A stretch of 32,068 bases of DNA from Chloroflexota bacterium (GCA_030831265.1 JAURLM010000039.1:1-32068), one strand, 5' to 3'. Positions 16,732 to 24,933 are shown, counted from the stretch's first letter. The notes: generated by a model not told the origin, from the letters alone. Translations and numbers: made by a program.

Positions 16732-17574
16732 ATGGCGAGCAGCGAACATGGCAACGTGCCACGGGCAAAAGAACTTGCTGGCAAGGTTGCGATAGTGACC
16801 GGTGCAGGGCGGAGGCGTGGCATTGGCCGTGCATCAGCACTGGTATTGGCAGAGATGGGCGCTGATGTCGTGATAACTGGCACCGGGCGTGACCCTGCGA
16901 CATTCCCGGATGATGAGAAGTCAGTTGGGTGGCGCGATATCGAATCCGTTGCCGACGAGATACGTGCCGTAGGCTCACGTGCTTTGCCACTGGTTGTCGA
17001 TGTGTCTGACGCCGGTCAAGTGCAATCGATGGTTGACCGTGCTGTCGCAGAATTCGGTCGTCTGGATGTCATCGTCAACAACGCTGCAGCACCTTACGGG
17101 CGTGATCGCATGCCAGTGCTGGAAGTTGACCCGGACGTTTTCAAGCGCGTTATAGATGTGAAACTCGGTGGTACGTTTATGTGTTCGCGGGCAGCGGCCG
17201 CGCAGATGGTCAAGCAGGGCGAAGGCGGCAGGATCATCAACCTGTCGTCGATCGTCGGCAAAAGCGGGAGAGCGAACACGGCGGCTTACTCCGCTGCCAA
17301 TTTCGCGGTGGACGGCTTCACGCAAGCCCTGGCGAAGGAACTGGCACCGCTTGGAATCACGGCGAACTCGGTGTGTCCGGGACTAATCGGCACGGCGCGA
17401 CTGGACAATATGAAACCGGAGGCGTGGGATGCCCGCATCAAGTCGATACCCATGCACCGTGCCGGTAGCGACAACGAGGTCGCAGAGCTGATCGGATTTC
17501 TCGCCAGCCCTCGCTCGTCGTATGTGACAGGACAGGCGATCAATGTGAACGGTGGCGACCAAACCGAACGCTGA
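16732..17574 (+). CDS. Short-chain dehydrogenase/reductase with Asn at the catalytic Lys position
   Basis: A 280-residue classical-length SDR with a Rossmann fold. TGAGRRRGIG (23-32) is the dinucleotide-binding loop, with Arg residues that may favour NADP. DVSD and NNAA follow as expected, and Ser173 (NLSS) precedes Tyr186. The usual YxxxK reads Y-S-A-A-N, so Lys190 is replaced by Asn (codon AAT at 17299-17301). This Lys normally lowers the Tyr pKa and binds the ribose, so activity may be weak, altered or absent. The C-terminus FLASPRSSYVTGQAINVNGG is typical of FabG-like SDRs, so the fold is intact. The ATG at 16732 is preceded by GAGGTGA at 5 nt; a GTG at 16723 is possible. Substrate unknown. 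Confidence 0.9.
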   Translation: MASSEHGNVPRAKELAGKVAIVTGAGRRRGIGRASALVLAEMGADVVITGTGRDPATFPDDEKSVGWRDIESVADEIRAVGSRALPLVVDVSDAGQVQSMVDRAVAEFGRLDVIVNNAAAPYGRDRMPVLEVDPDVFKRVIDVKLGGTFMCSRAAAAQMVKQGEGGRIINLSSIVGKSGRANTAAYSAANFAVDGFTQALAKELAPLGITANSVCPGLIGTARLDNMKPEAWDARIKSIPMHRAGSDNEVAELIGFLASPRSSYVTGQAINVNGGDQTER

Positions 17575-17716
17575 TTGTGCACACATCATCCCTCTGTGCT
17601 GCCATTTCCGAGGGCAGTTCAGGTCGGGATGTGAGAAATTGTTCCTGTCAGTCCATTCCCGGCGCATTCCCGGGATGCGATGTGTTGACCGTAACGTGAT
17701 GTGCGGAAGTGACAGC

Positions 17717-18229
17717 GTGCCGAAAATCCCTGAAAGTTGGAAGCTGAGACGAGCGCGAAAACAACGTCGCGTCCAGTATGACGCGCTCCAACGCTTGGGT
17801 TTGGCGACGTCAGGCTCACCGCTTTCTGGTGAGACGTCACTGTGCATCGCATACATGTGCCCGTATGCGTACATGTGCCCGAAAGCAGCGTTCAGGCCAG
17901 CGTTGGTAAGCCAGCGAGATTGCCTGCGACTGTATCCAGAGCAGATGCGACCGCGTTCCGGGTTGAGTGAGCATGCCATGGATACCCTGGCTGAACAACG
18001 GCGATCTGGTCAACGCCTGAACCCGGTGACGTTGTCCATGCTGGACCAGTTTCGTCCCGCGGGTCCCTCGCCAAGTTTTGGGCTGAAGCGTCCTCCCCGG
18101 CCGGGCTACATCGATGCGCCATCACGTCAGCCGGAAACGGGGCGGCAGATTACGCCACCGCGTCTAATTTCTAGTGTTCGCGTCCCCGGTCGGCTGCCGC
18201 GTGTCTTCGTGCCCAGCACGAATGGCTGA
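17717..18229 (+). CDS. Doubtful hypothetical basic protein
   Basis: A possible 170-residue protein starting at GTG 17717, with GGAAG 7 nt upstream. It is rich in Arg, Pro and Ser, begins with a very basic segment (KLRRARKQRRVQYD), contains a duplicated AYMCP motif in the middle, and ends in a Pro/Arg-rich tail. I recognise no domain. Points in favour: the frame is open for the whole gap, and its stop lies 9 nt from the stop of the convergent gene, like other convergent pairs here. Points against: unusual composition, Cys and Arg excess, and no family. It may be a decayed gene or chance. Confidence 0.28.
   Translation: MPKIPESWKLRRARKQRRVQYDALQRLGLATSGSPLSGETSLCIAYMCPYAYMCPKAAFRPALVSQRDCLRLYPEQMRPRSGLSEHAMDTLAEQRRSGQRLNPVTLSMLDQFRPAGPSPSFGLKRPPRPGYIDAPSRQPETGRQITPPRLISSVRVPGRLPRVFVPSTNG
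17849..17881. repeat. Direct repeat of 15 bp at 18-bp spacing
   Basis: GCATACATGTGCCCG (17849-17863) recurs as GCGTACATGTGCCCG (17867-17881) with one mismatch. Each copy contains the palindrome ACATGT. In the doubtful plus frame it gives AYMCP twice. Confidence 0.8.
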
Positions 18230-18238
18230 AGGCGCTGG

Positions 18239-19090
18239 TCAATCGGCTGCGAGATGCTCGCCGACACTATTGCGGGACTGTGACCGGTGCTTCTCTATGA
18301 AGCGTTGTATGACATCGTAGTAGCTGTCCGGGTCAACGAGGTCAGGCCGATCGTGAGTGCCGCCCCGTACGATGTACATTTCCTTCGGATCGTTCGCAGA
18401 TGCGAATACGGATCGGGCGTACCTTATCGGAACTATCTCATCCTCGTCACCGTGAATCACGAGTGTCGGGACATTCAGCGAAGACAGGTGATGAGTTGTC
18501 TCGTAACGGAACCGTAGAAGCTTTGAGAGAGGAAGCATACGCGTCCACGGATACTGGATTGGTGCCAGTTCAGGGAACGATGTCGGCGGTGATTCCAACA
18601 GGAGCGCATCAGGCTTTTTGTCGACAGCTACCCGCGCTGCTACGGCCGCACCCATCGAGACGCCCATGTACACCAGTGGGCCGGGACTCGCATCTTGCGC
18701 GTGATGCCTGCGGATTGCTTCTACAACAGCGGCATGAGCGTCTGCGTAGGTGTCATCTTCCGATGGAGTTCCGTGGCTTCGGCCAAACCCTGAATAGTCG
18801 ATAGCGAGGATGTTCGCGCCGAACCGTTGATGAATGGCGCGGTAGCCGTCCAGCCGTCCGCTGATGTTACCGCCGCTGCCATGCAGGTAGACCCAGGTGG
18901 GGCGTCCGTCGGCAGGGGCAGGCCTGTCTGCCGGGCCGGGCATCCACCAGCCGTGGATCGTGTTGCCCAGATCAGTTTCAAGCCACAGGTTTTCGTAAGG
19001 CAAGCCAACGTGTTCTGGCGTGCCTTTGAATGTCCACTCAGGGAAGTACGCCAGGGAACGCTCCAACCATGTGAGTGCTCGCCTGATCAT
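18239..19090 (-). CDS. Alpha/beta hydrolase, FrsA/BEM46-like
   Basis: A 283-residue serine hydrolase. Motifs: HGSGGN (70-75) for the oxyanion hole, DYSGFGRSHG (98-107), nucleophile elbow G-V-S-M-G with Ser145, then Asp217 (HGDEDEIVP) and His246 (GGTHD). The layout resembles ABHD13/BEM46 and dienelactone-like hydrolases, in which this fold is often membrane-associated; here the first 15 residues (RRALTWLERSLAYFPEW) could be an amphipathic helix. The gene follows the CoA-transferase gene by 116 nt, which contain a tandem 9-bp repeat. A carboxylesterase or acyl-hydrolase role is plausible; substrate not known. Confidence 0.85.
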   Translation of the reverse strand: MIRRALTWLERSLAYFPEWTFKGTPEHVGLPYENLWLETDLGNTIHGWWMPGPADRPAPADGRPTWVYLHGSGGNISGRLDGYRAIHQRFGANILAIDYSGFGRSHGTPSEDDTYADAHAAVVEAIRRHHAQDASPGPLVYMGVSMGAAVAARVAVDKKPDALLLESPPTSFPELAPIQYPWTRMLPLSKLLRFRYETTHHLSSLNVPTLVIHGDEDEIVPIRYARSVFASANDPKEMYIVRGGTHDRPDLVDPDSYYDVIQRFIEKHRSQSRNSVGEHLAAD

Positions 19091-19162
19091 GCATATAGCG
19101 TATCTGACCTTTATTACGAAAGTATCTGTGTCTACCCGAACATGCCCTGTGGGGTCAGCCGA

Positions 19163-19190
19163 ATCCAGCGGATCCAGCGGATCCAGCTGG
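19163..19190. repeat. Tandem 9-bp repeat, about three copies
   Basis: Consecutive ATCCAGCGG-type units (AATCCAGCG, GATCCAGCG, GATCCAGCT) lie between the CoA-transferase stop and the hydrolase start on the minus strand. They may be slippage-prone or a regulator site array. Confidence 0.75.
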
Positions 19191-19206
19191 CAAATTCGGT
19201 ATGCAA

Positions 19207-20454
19207 TTAGTCCGGTTCAGGTAGCGAAATGCCGAGTTCGCTGAGCACTTCTACCGTGTGCTGCCCAAGCGACGGAGAAGGTCGCATTTCGGGCATCCCG
19301 TTCGAAAACTGCACCACGGGGCCAGATGTTCGGTACGTGAACCCGGCCGGGTGATCTAGTTCGATTACGTAGCTGTTAGCCAGTGCCTGTTCATCAGTGA
19401 TGAGTTCTTCGATGAAGCGGATTGGCTCGCACGGGATGTCGTTGGCGCGCAGTTCACGGAACCATTCTTCGGTCGTCCGTTCCGCGAATATTGCCTCCAT
19501 GGTTTGGATTAGCTCACGACCAATCCTGTCTGCTTCCGGTGAAGCGAGATCGAACGACGGGTCCTGCATGCGTGGGTCTTTGAGGCCAAGGAAGTCCAGG
19601 AGCCTTAGGCGTGCGTGCAATGCCAGCGTACCCAGTGCCATTCCGCCGTCTTTCGTGCGAAATGCGCGGTAGTAGCAGCGGTATTCAAGCGGCCTGAGGA
19701 GTCGCTGGTAGTCACTTTGCAGGCGAGTGTAATCCGCTCCGTCTACTATTAGCGCTGGTCGCTCGTTGTCATACCACTTCTGTACCGGTGAGGGGATTTC
19801 GTTGATACGTACAAGCCGCATCGTCTGCATTGCCAGGGCGTTCGCCAGCAGGCTGGTGCTGGCTTTCTGACCTTTGCCGGTTCGGCCACGTTCAAGGAGC
19901 CCGGCCATCACCGCACCGGCAGCAGCGTACGCCGTAGAGAAGTCGATATATGACGATGACCACACCGGGTCTGGCTGGTCATCAGTGAGTTTTCCTTCGT
20001 TCGCCATTGCGCCGGAGTAGCCCTGCATAATCATGTCGAAGCCGGGCATGCCTGCACGCGGGCCTTCGGGTCCGTACGCCGTGATTTCGACGTAGACGAG
20101 TTTCGGGTTACGAGCGGAGAGCGATTCGTAGTCGATACCGAGTTTTGCCGCGGTGTCGGGGCGGTTGTTGGAGATAACCGCGTCCGCTGAATCGACTATT
20201 TTGTCGAGTGCATTGCGGTCAGCGGGGTTCTTGAGGTCCAGGCATACGCTTCGGACGCCGCGGTTGAGCGGTAGAAAGACGCGGCTCTCGTTTGGAGCGA
20301 CCGGGTTCTGGTGTCGCCACGGGTCACCTGTGGGCGGTTCGATCTTTATTACGTCCGCACCCATGTCCGCAAGGAGTTGCCCGGCAAACGGTCCGGCGAT
20401 GAAGTTGCCGAACTCGATGACTCGGATTCCTGCGAGTGGTCCGCTGGCGTTCAT
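19207..20454 (-). CDS. Class III (CaiB/BaiF-type) CoA-transferase
   Basis: A 415-residue formyl-CoA transferase-type enzyme that moves CoA between carboxylic acids through an Asp-anchored acyl intermediate. The N-terminus PLAGIRVIEFGNFIAGPFAG and LLADMGADVIKIE (27-39) is diagnostic, and the likely catalytic residue is Asp140 in PGFDMIMQGYSG. The middle GRTGKGQ and the C-terminal half are typical. The ATG at 20454 has AGGAG upstream, though at a long 12-nt spacing; the frame stays open further upstream but that part is not family-like. Neighbours do not define a pathway. Substrate could be carnitine-, succinyl-, oxalyl- or aromatic-CoA; not decidable here. Confidence 0.93.
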   Translation of the reverse strand: MNASGPLAGIRVIEFGNFIAGPFAGQLLADMGADVIKIEPPTGDPWRHQNPVAPNESRVFLPLNRGVRSVCLDLKNPADRNALDKIVDSADAVISNNRPDTAAKLGIDYESLSARNPKLVYVEITAYGPEGPRAGMPGFDMIMQGYSGAMANEGKLTDDQPDPVWSSSYIDFSTAYAAAGAVMAGLLERGRTGKGQKASTSLLANALAMQTMRLVRINEIPSPVQKWYDNERPALIVDGADYTRLQSDYQRLLRPLEYRCYYRAFRTKDGGMALGTLALHARLRLLDFLGLKDPRMQDPSFDLASPEADRIGRELIQTMEAIFAERTTEEWFRELRANDIPCEPIRFIEELITDEQALANSYVIELDHPAGFTYRTSGPVVQFSNGMPEMRPSPSLGQHTVEVLSELGISLPEPD

Positions 20455-20580
20455 TCGAGTTGGTGCTCCTGCTGGTCTGCGATGCCGCGTGACATCAAGT
20501 TGAGCCGGAAAACTAACACGCTGCCCCGTTGCGCGCAATTTGTTGTTTTCGCACGATGGCCGAATGAACAGTCGGAACCG

Positions 20581-21453
20581 TTACTGGTTTTTAAGCACCA
20601 GCACAGGATGGTGAGATGCCCGGACGATCTTGTCAGCAACGCTTCCCATCAGCATGCGCTTGAAGCCCGTGCGACCGTGGGAGCAGATGACGATCATTGC
20701 GTCAGGTATGTTGCGGGTATCTTCAAGGATTCGTGCAGCGGCGTTGCCAAGGGCCGCGTGTACCTCCGCTTTCAGCCCTTTTGCTTCTGCCTGTGCGGCG
20801 AACCGGGCAAGATATTCCGTGGCCTTATCACGCTCTGTTGAGATGCCGTAGTCGACTCCGTAATACTCGGCTCCCGGACCTGAAACTGCGAACGCAGGCA
20901 GGTGAATTGCACGAATGAAGAGCAACCGCGCCCCGGTGGCTTCCGCTATGTCCAAAGCGGCAGGCACAGCAGTTTCGGCCAGGTTGGAACCGTCAAGTGG
21001 AACGATGATTGTAGATGGCGAACCAGCGGACACCTGCGTGGCATCAGGGTTGAGTGCGAGAACCGGAATCTCGGCACTACGCAGCACGAGGTCCGTGACG
21101 CTGCCAAGAATTCCGCGTGCGACAACGCTTTCACGGTGTGTAGCCATTGCAATCATGTCGGCTTTGAGTTCGGTGGCCGTTTCCAGGATCGTTTTAGCCG
21201 GAATGCCGGTCTTGACCACGGTACTAACCGTGACTCCCTGTGTTCGCGCTTGCTCGGCTTGGCTGTCGAGATAGTGGTGTGCTGATAGTTCCGCCTTCTT
21301 GGTGGCTTCCGGGCCACTGTGTTCAGGGCTGTGGACTATCGACAGCAGGATGAGTTGAGCGTTCAGGTCTGCCGCCATCGGCGTTACCCAACGCTGCACT
21401 TTTTCAGACGTTTCGGAACCATCCAGTGGAACGAGGATGTTCTTGAAGGTCAT
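20581..21453 (-). CDS. Universal stress protein with two Usp domains
   Basis: A 290-residue tandem UspA protein (domains about 1-140 and 147-290). Each begins with a hydrophobic strand and LVPLDGS or IVPLDGS, the nucleotide-binding start. The C-terminal copy has the ATP-binding loop S-H-G-R-T-G then M-G-S, close to G-x2-G-x9-G-S, but with Cys at the first Gly. The N-terminal copy reads A-T-H-R then L-G-S, so its loop is degenerate, and probably only one domain binds ATP. The ATG lies 3 nt after the stop of the small upstream gene, so translation is likely coupled. Usp proteins help survival under starvation and oxidative stress; the link with trpB upstream is unexplained. Confidence 0.94.
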   Translation of the reverse strand: MTFKNILVPLDGSETSEKVQRWVTPMAADLNAQLILLSIVHSPEHSGPEATKKAELSAHHYLDSQAEQARTQGVTVSTVVKTGIPAKTILETATELKADMIAMATHRESVVARGILGSVTDLVLRSAEIPVLALNPDATQVSAGSPSTIIVPLDGSNLAETAVPAALDIAEATGARLLFIRAIHLPAFAVSGPGAEYYGVDYGISTERDKATEYLARFAAQAEAKGLKAEVHAALGNAAARILEDTRNIPDAMIVICSHGRTGFKRMLMGSVADKIVRASHHPVLVLKNQ

Positions 21454-21456
21454 TGG

Positions 21457-21729
21457 TTACTCGCCTTTTTGCTCTTCAATCTCTCGGTGTAGCTCAACCC
21501 AGTTAACAGGGAAGGTATTTCCTAGACGCGAACGCACCTGGCGGGCAGCGTTGCTGGAAGACGCCGGGGGCAACTGGTCTGGTGAGAGGTTTTCCATCTC
21601 AGCACGCTTCATGCCGTTGTGCTGGTGGAGATGCTTCAACCGCATGCGTCGCGGGTGAAGGCTTTTACCTTCACCGGAACCGGCACCGGAACCGGGCGAT
21701 CCACTGTTGTCTGATATTCTCTTGACCAT
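21457..21729 (-). CDS. Small hypothetical protein between trpB and usp
   Basis: A 90-residue protein of unknown family. It opens with a polar segment, a Gly/Ser-rich linker (SGSPGSGAGSGEG), then a basic His-containing stretch (RRMRLKHLHQHNG) and a C-terminal part with LPPASSSNAARQVRSRLG and VNWVELHREIEEQKGE. The ATG at 21729 has AAGGGTG 5 nt upstream. The gene lies 28 nt after trpB and 3 nt before usp, which argues that it is real and co-transcribed. No transmembrane segment or metal motif is evident. It could be a short adaptor or regulatory peptide; that is inference. Confidence 0.6.
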   Translation of the reverse strand: MVKRISDNSGSPGSGAGSGEGKSLHPRRMRLKHLHQHNGMKRAEMENLSPDQLPPASSSNAARQVRSRLGNTFPVNWVELHREIEEQKGE

Positions 21730-21757
21730 GTCTACACCCTTCACCGTTGTCGATGAG

Positions 21758-22969
21758 TTAGAGCTTCACGCCGCGGGCTCTGGCTACCGTATCGAGGTCT
21801 TTGTCGCCGCGACCGCTCAGCAGTAAAAGAACGGTCTGGTCTGGCGAGAGTCCCGGAGCCATCTTCTGAATGTGGGCGATAGCGTGCGAAGGCTCCAGTG
21901 CCGGGATGATTCCCTCGGTCCTCGTGAGCAGCCTGAACCCTTCGAGAGCTTCGTCATCTGTGACCGCAACGTACTGAGCGCGTTCAGTCTCTTTGAGATA
22001 GGAATGTTCCGGGCCAACGCCGGGGTAGTCCAGCCCGGCGGAGATGCTGTGCGCTTCCAGTATCTGGCCCCAGCGGTCTTGCAGCAGGTAGCTCATCGCT
22101 CCGTGCAGGACTCCGGGCCTTCCCTTGCTCATGGTGGCGGCGTGCTTGCCTTCAAGGCCTTCACCCGCTGCCTCTACGCCAACGAGGATGACGGAAGGGT
22201 CATCGACGAAGCCTGAGAACATGCCGATGGCGTTGCTGCCACCTCCGACGCATGCGATCACGTAGTCAGGGAGCTCGCCCGTCCTGTCGACGAACTGCTG
22301 ACGAGCCTCGGTACCGATAATTGACTGGAAATCCCGGACGATCATTGGGTAAGGGTGCGGTCCGACCGCGCTGCCGATCAGGTAATGCGTCGTCTCAACG
22401 TTCGTCACCCAGTCTCGGATCGCCTCGTTGATGGCGTCTTTTAGCGTGCGGCTGCCAGAGGTGACCGGCACAACTTCGGCACCAAGCTCGTTCATGCGAT
22501 ATACGTTCGGCGCCTGCCGCTTCACGTCTTCCTCGCCCATGTAGACGATGCATTCCAGGCCCATCTGTGCACAAACGGTCGCCGTTGCGACTCCATGCTG
22601 GCCCGCACCTGTCTCTGCGACGATGCGTTTTTTGCCAAGCTGCTTCGCAAGCAGTATCTGGCCGAGCGCATTGTTGATCTTGTGCGCGCCCGTGTGGCAC
22701 AGGTCTTCCCGCTTGATGTAGATCTGCGGGCCGCCAAGTTGTTTCGTGAGGTTGCGAGCAAAGTAGATGGGAGTTGGCCGTCCAACGTAGTCAGCCAGCA
22801 GGGAGTTCAACTCGTCCCAGAAAGCCGCGTCTGCGCGAGCGGTTTCATACGCCTGCTCAAGCTCGGTCAACGCCGCCATCAGCGTTTCGGGGACGAACTT
22901 TCCGCCGAATTGACCAAACCGACCTGAGGCGTCGGGGAGTCCTGTTTTTCTTACGGGTACAGTAGCCAT
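21758..22969 (-). CDS. trpB: Tryptophan synthase beta chain
   Basis: TrpB joins indole and serine to make tryptophan, using PLP. The 403 residues have the standard N-terminus GRFGQFGGKFVPETLMAAL, the PLP lysine Lys97 in REDLCHTGAHKINNA, the phosphate-binding GGGSNA loop and the C-terminal LSGRGDKD. This fits TrpB1, the form that usually works with TrpA. The ATG at 22969 was chosen on family length; the frame opens upstream to 23011 but this adds 14 unlike residues, and no strong ribosome site is visible. No trpA follows; the downstream genes are a small unknown and a Usp protein. trpA and the rest of the pathway may be elsewhere. Confidence 0.96.
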   Translation of the reverse strand: MATVPVRKTGLPDASGRFGQFGGKFVPETLMAALTELEQAYETARADAAFWDELNSLLADYVGRPTPIYFARNLTKQLGGPQIYIKREDLCHTGAHKINNALGQILLAKQLGKKRIVAETGAGQHGVATATVCAQMGLECIVYMGEEDVKRQAPNVYRMNELGAEVVPVTSGSRTLKDAINEAIRDWVTNVETTHYLIGSAVGPHPYPMIVRDFQSIIGTEARQQFVDRTGELPDYVIACVGGGSNAIGMFSGFVDDPSVILVGVEAAGEGLEGKHAATMSKGRPGVLHGAMSYLLQDRWGQILEAHSISAGLDYPGVGPEHSYLKETERAQYVAVTDDEALEGFRLLTRTEGIIPALEPSHAIAHIQKMAPGLSPDQTVLLLLSGRGDKDLDTVARARGVKL

Positions 22970-23124
22970 GTGCAGTTTTGTGGCCCGTGTGCAGTTGCCG
23001 CGTATCGGCATCAGGATTACTGAAACGTGTAAATCAGGCCAACTCAGGCTAGGATATCAGCCAGCAGAGGCAAACAAGCCGCGTTGACTGAAAGATAACC
23101 GAACTGGAGAATCGTTCACCAATC

Positions 23125-23667
23125 ATGTCTGACACGAATATCACCCGGCCGAATTTCGATGAATACATGATGGGCATCGCCATGGCTGTCAGGGCACGGG
23201 CGAACTGCCAGGGCAACCGTATCGGCGCAGTAATCGTAAAAGACCACCGGATTGTCTCTACCGGGTATAACGGCACGCCTTATGACATGCCGAACTGCGA
23301 TGAAGGTGGATGCGACCGTTGCAATCACACGGAACGCTACGCTTCGGGTACGGGATATGACCTGTGTATCTGCGTTCACGCCGAGCAGAACGCAGTGCTG
23401 GCTGCCGCACGGTTCGGTATCGAGTGTGAGGGTAGCGTGATCTACACCACTATGCGCCCGTGTTTTGGCTGTACCAAAGAGATGCTGCAGGCCAAGATTA
23501 CCGGTGTCCGTTACCTGCACGAATGGGCCTATCCCGGCGAAGAGGAACGGGCCCAGTATGACCGTCTGCAGGCTCGCTTTGTGGATGGAGTGAAACCGGT
23601 CCGTATGACGGACCCGGACGCAACGTGGGCCGTCAGGAGCCTTCGACAGAAGGCGGAATCCAGGTAG
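23125..23667 (+). CDS. dCMP/cytidine deaminase family protein (ComEB-like)
   Basis: A 180-residue zinc-dependent deaminase, probably converting dCMP to dUMP for thymidylate synthesis. The active-site motifs are intact: H-A-E at 85-87 (His85 ligand, Glu87 proton shuttle) and P-C-F-G-C at 112-116 (Cys113 and Cys116). An extra Cys/His cluster CDEGGCDRCNH (58-68) matches dCMP deaminases with a second zinc site. Typical N-terminus NFDEYMMGIA. The ATG is the first in frame; the nearest GGAG is 15 nt upstream, too far to be convincing. Divergent from trpB across about 155 nt. It is followed 36 nt later by the enolase-superfamily gene. Confidence 0.93.
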   Translation: MSDTNITRPNFDEYMMGIAMAVRARANCQGNRIGAVIVKDHRIVSTGYNGTPYDMPNCDEGGCDRCNHTERYASGTGYDLCICVHAEQNAVLAAARFGIECEGSVIYTTMRPCFGCTKEMLQAKITGVRYLHEWAYPGEEERAQYDRLQARFVDGVKPVRMTDPDATWAVRSLRQKAESR

Positions 23668-23703
23668 ATTCTTCCATATTCCATCACGTTGAGGGGTTGA
23701 ACA

Positions 23704-24894
23704 TTGAAGATCACTGACATCGAGGTGATTGCGCTTCGTGACACGGGAGACGGCTCGGTCGCTTCGTGGAACATTGGCGCGTCGGATGCAGGCGTCGCTG
23801 CCGGATATGACTTCACACTTGTACGTGTACATACGGACGAGGGAATCACGGGCATCGGCCAGTGCGAGGCCCCTTCGCTGGTGATCCAGGCGGTGGTCGA
23901 GAACTCAATGGGTCTGAAGGCGTTGCTGGTAGGCGAAGACCCGCGTGAGGTTCAACGGCTCTGGCAGAAGATGTACAACGCCACGGGGCTGTACGGGCGG
24001 CACGGCGTCGTGATCGGCGCGATGGGCGCAGTGGAGACGGCGTTGTGGGACATAGCGGGTAAGGCGATGGGTGTTCCTGTGCATCGCATTGCATGGCGGT
24101 CGTTCATGACAACGGCGACTCCCGCCGAGCCACCTGCGACTGTCACGCCGTACCTGACCGTCTACCCGCCCGGCGATGACATAAAGCACCTCCGTGAGCG
24201 CGTGCAGATGGCAGTGGATGCCGGGGCGCGGGCTGTGAAGATCGAGGAATGGCCGGGTCAGTTTGGCAATGTTGACCTGAAGACCGATATCGCGGTCATA
24301 GAGGCGGCGCGTGATGTGCTTGGTGATGAGCGCGAGCTGATGATCGACGTGCAGAGTCGCTGGCGTGACGTCGGACAGGCGTTGCAGACGATCAGGGCTA
24401 TTGAGCAGTTCAGGCCGTACTTCATCGAGGCGCCGCTGCCGGCTGACAATATCGACGGGTACGCGCGGCTTGCGGATGCGACGGATGTTCGGATAGCGGT
24501 CGGTGACTGGGGTTTTTCAGGCAGGCTTGAGTTCGCAGACCTGCTGCGGCGTGGCCGCGTTGACGTGGTGCAGCCGAGTTCGGTGCGCGGCGGTGGTATC
24601 CACGAAATGCTGAACATTGCAGAGGACGCATATCGCCACGGGGCGCTGTGCATACCGCACGCGTGGTGCCACGTGGTTGGGGTGGCTGCTGAGATACAGT
24701 TCGCAGCGATCAGCCCGGTTACTCCTTTTATAGAGTTTCCTATGGCGTTCCCGCGGTCCGAAGCGATTACAGATCTGCTTACACCCATGCTGGAACTTAA
24801 TGATGACGGAACGGTCACCGTTCCAGACAGGCCGGGACTCGGATTCGAACTGAACGAAGATGTTGTCGAAAAATTCCGGGTTGCGCCTTACTAG
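23704..24894 (+). CDS. Enolase-superfamily (mandelate racemase/muconate lactonizing type) enzyme
   Basis: A 396-residue two-domain enzyme with an alpha/beta capping domain (about 1-130) and a TIM barrel. Members abstract the proton alpha to a carboxylate, and many are acid-sugar dehydratases. Candidate residues: Lys179 (AVKIEEW), metal ligands Asp215 (MIDVQSRW), Glu242 (FIEAPL) and Asp268 (VGDWG), and His319 (IPHAWCH). The KxK motif reads KIE, and the third metal ligand is Asp where Glu is common. The layout fits the mandelate racemase subgroup, with the His acting opposite the Lys side. The TTG start at 23704 is preceded by GAGGGG at 7 nt. Substrate not predictable from sequence alone. Expansion of this family is a known trait of SAR202-type Chloroflexota. 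Confidence 0.9.
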   Translation: MKITDIEVIALRDTGDGSVASWNIGASDAGVAAGYDFTLVRVHTDEGITGIGQCEAPSLVIQAVVENSMGLKALLVGEDPREVQRLWQKMYNATGLYGRHGVVIGAMGAVETALWDIAGKAMGVPVHRIAWRSFMTTATPAEPPATVTPYLTVYPPGDDIKHLRERVQMAVDAGARAVKIEEWPGQFGNVDLKTDIAVIEAARDVLGDERELMIDVQSRWRDVGQALQTIRAIEQFRPYFIEAPLPADNIDGYARLADATDVRIAVGDWGFSGRLEFADLLRRGRVDVVQPSSVRGGGIHEMLNIAEDAYRHGALCIPHAWCHVVGVAAEIQFAAISPVTPFIEFPMAFPRSEAITDLLTPMLELNDDGTVTVPDRPGLGFELNEDVVEKFRVAPY

Positions 24895-24913
24895 GTCTCA
24901 GCCTATGAAAATC

Positions 24914-24933
24914 AATCGCTTTGAGGTGCGATT
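24914..24933. repeat. Inverted repeat after the enolase-superfamily gene
   Basis: AATCGC (24914-24919) and GCGATT (24928-24933) form a perfect 6-bp dyad with an 8-nt loop, 20 nt after the stop. There is no T-run, so it is a poor intrinsic terminator candidate. Confidence 0.35.

Larger units (their letters stand above)
17575..18238. other. 664-bp stretch without a recognisable gene
   Basis: Between the SDR and the convergent hydrolase gene no known protein family was recognised. The stretch holds one plus-strand frame that stays open throughout (see the entry at 17717) and an in-frame 15-bp direct repeat. A minus-strand frame overlapping it runs into the SDR gene and is not credible. A decayed gene or an orphan gene are both possible. 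Confidence 0.5.

Noticed and set aside
17383..17979. Minus-strand open frame over the SDR 3' end and the gap
   Set aside because: It overlaps the well-supported SDR gene by about 190 bp and shows no recognisable domain.
23116..23832. Minus-strand open frame opposite the dCMP deaminase gene
   Set aside because: The plus strand has full zinc-site motifs; the antisense product has no family features.
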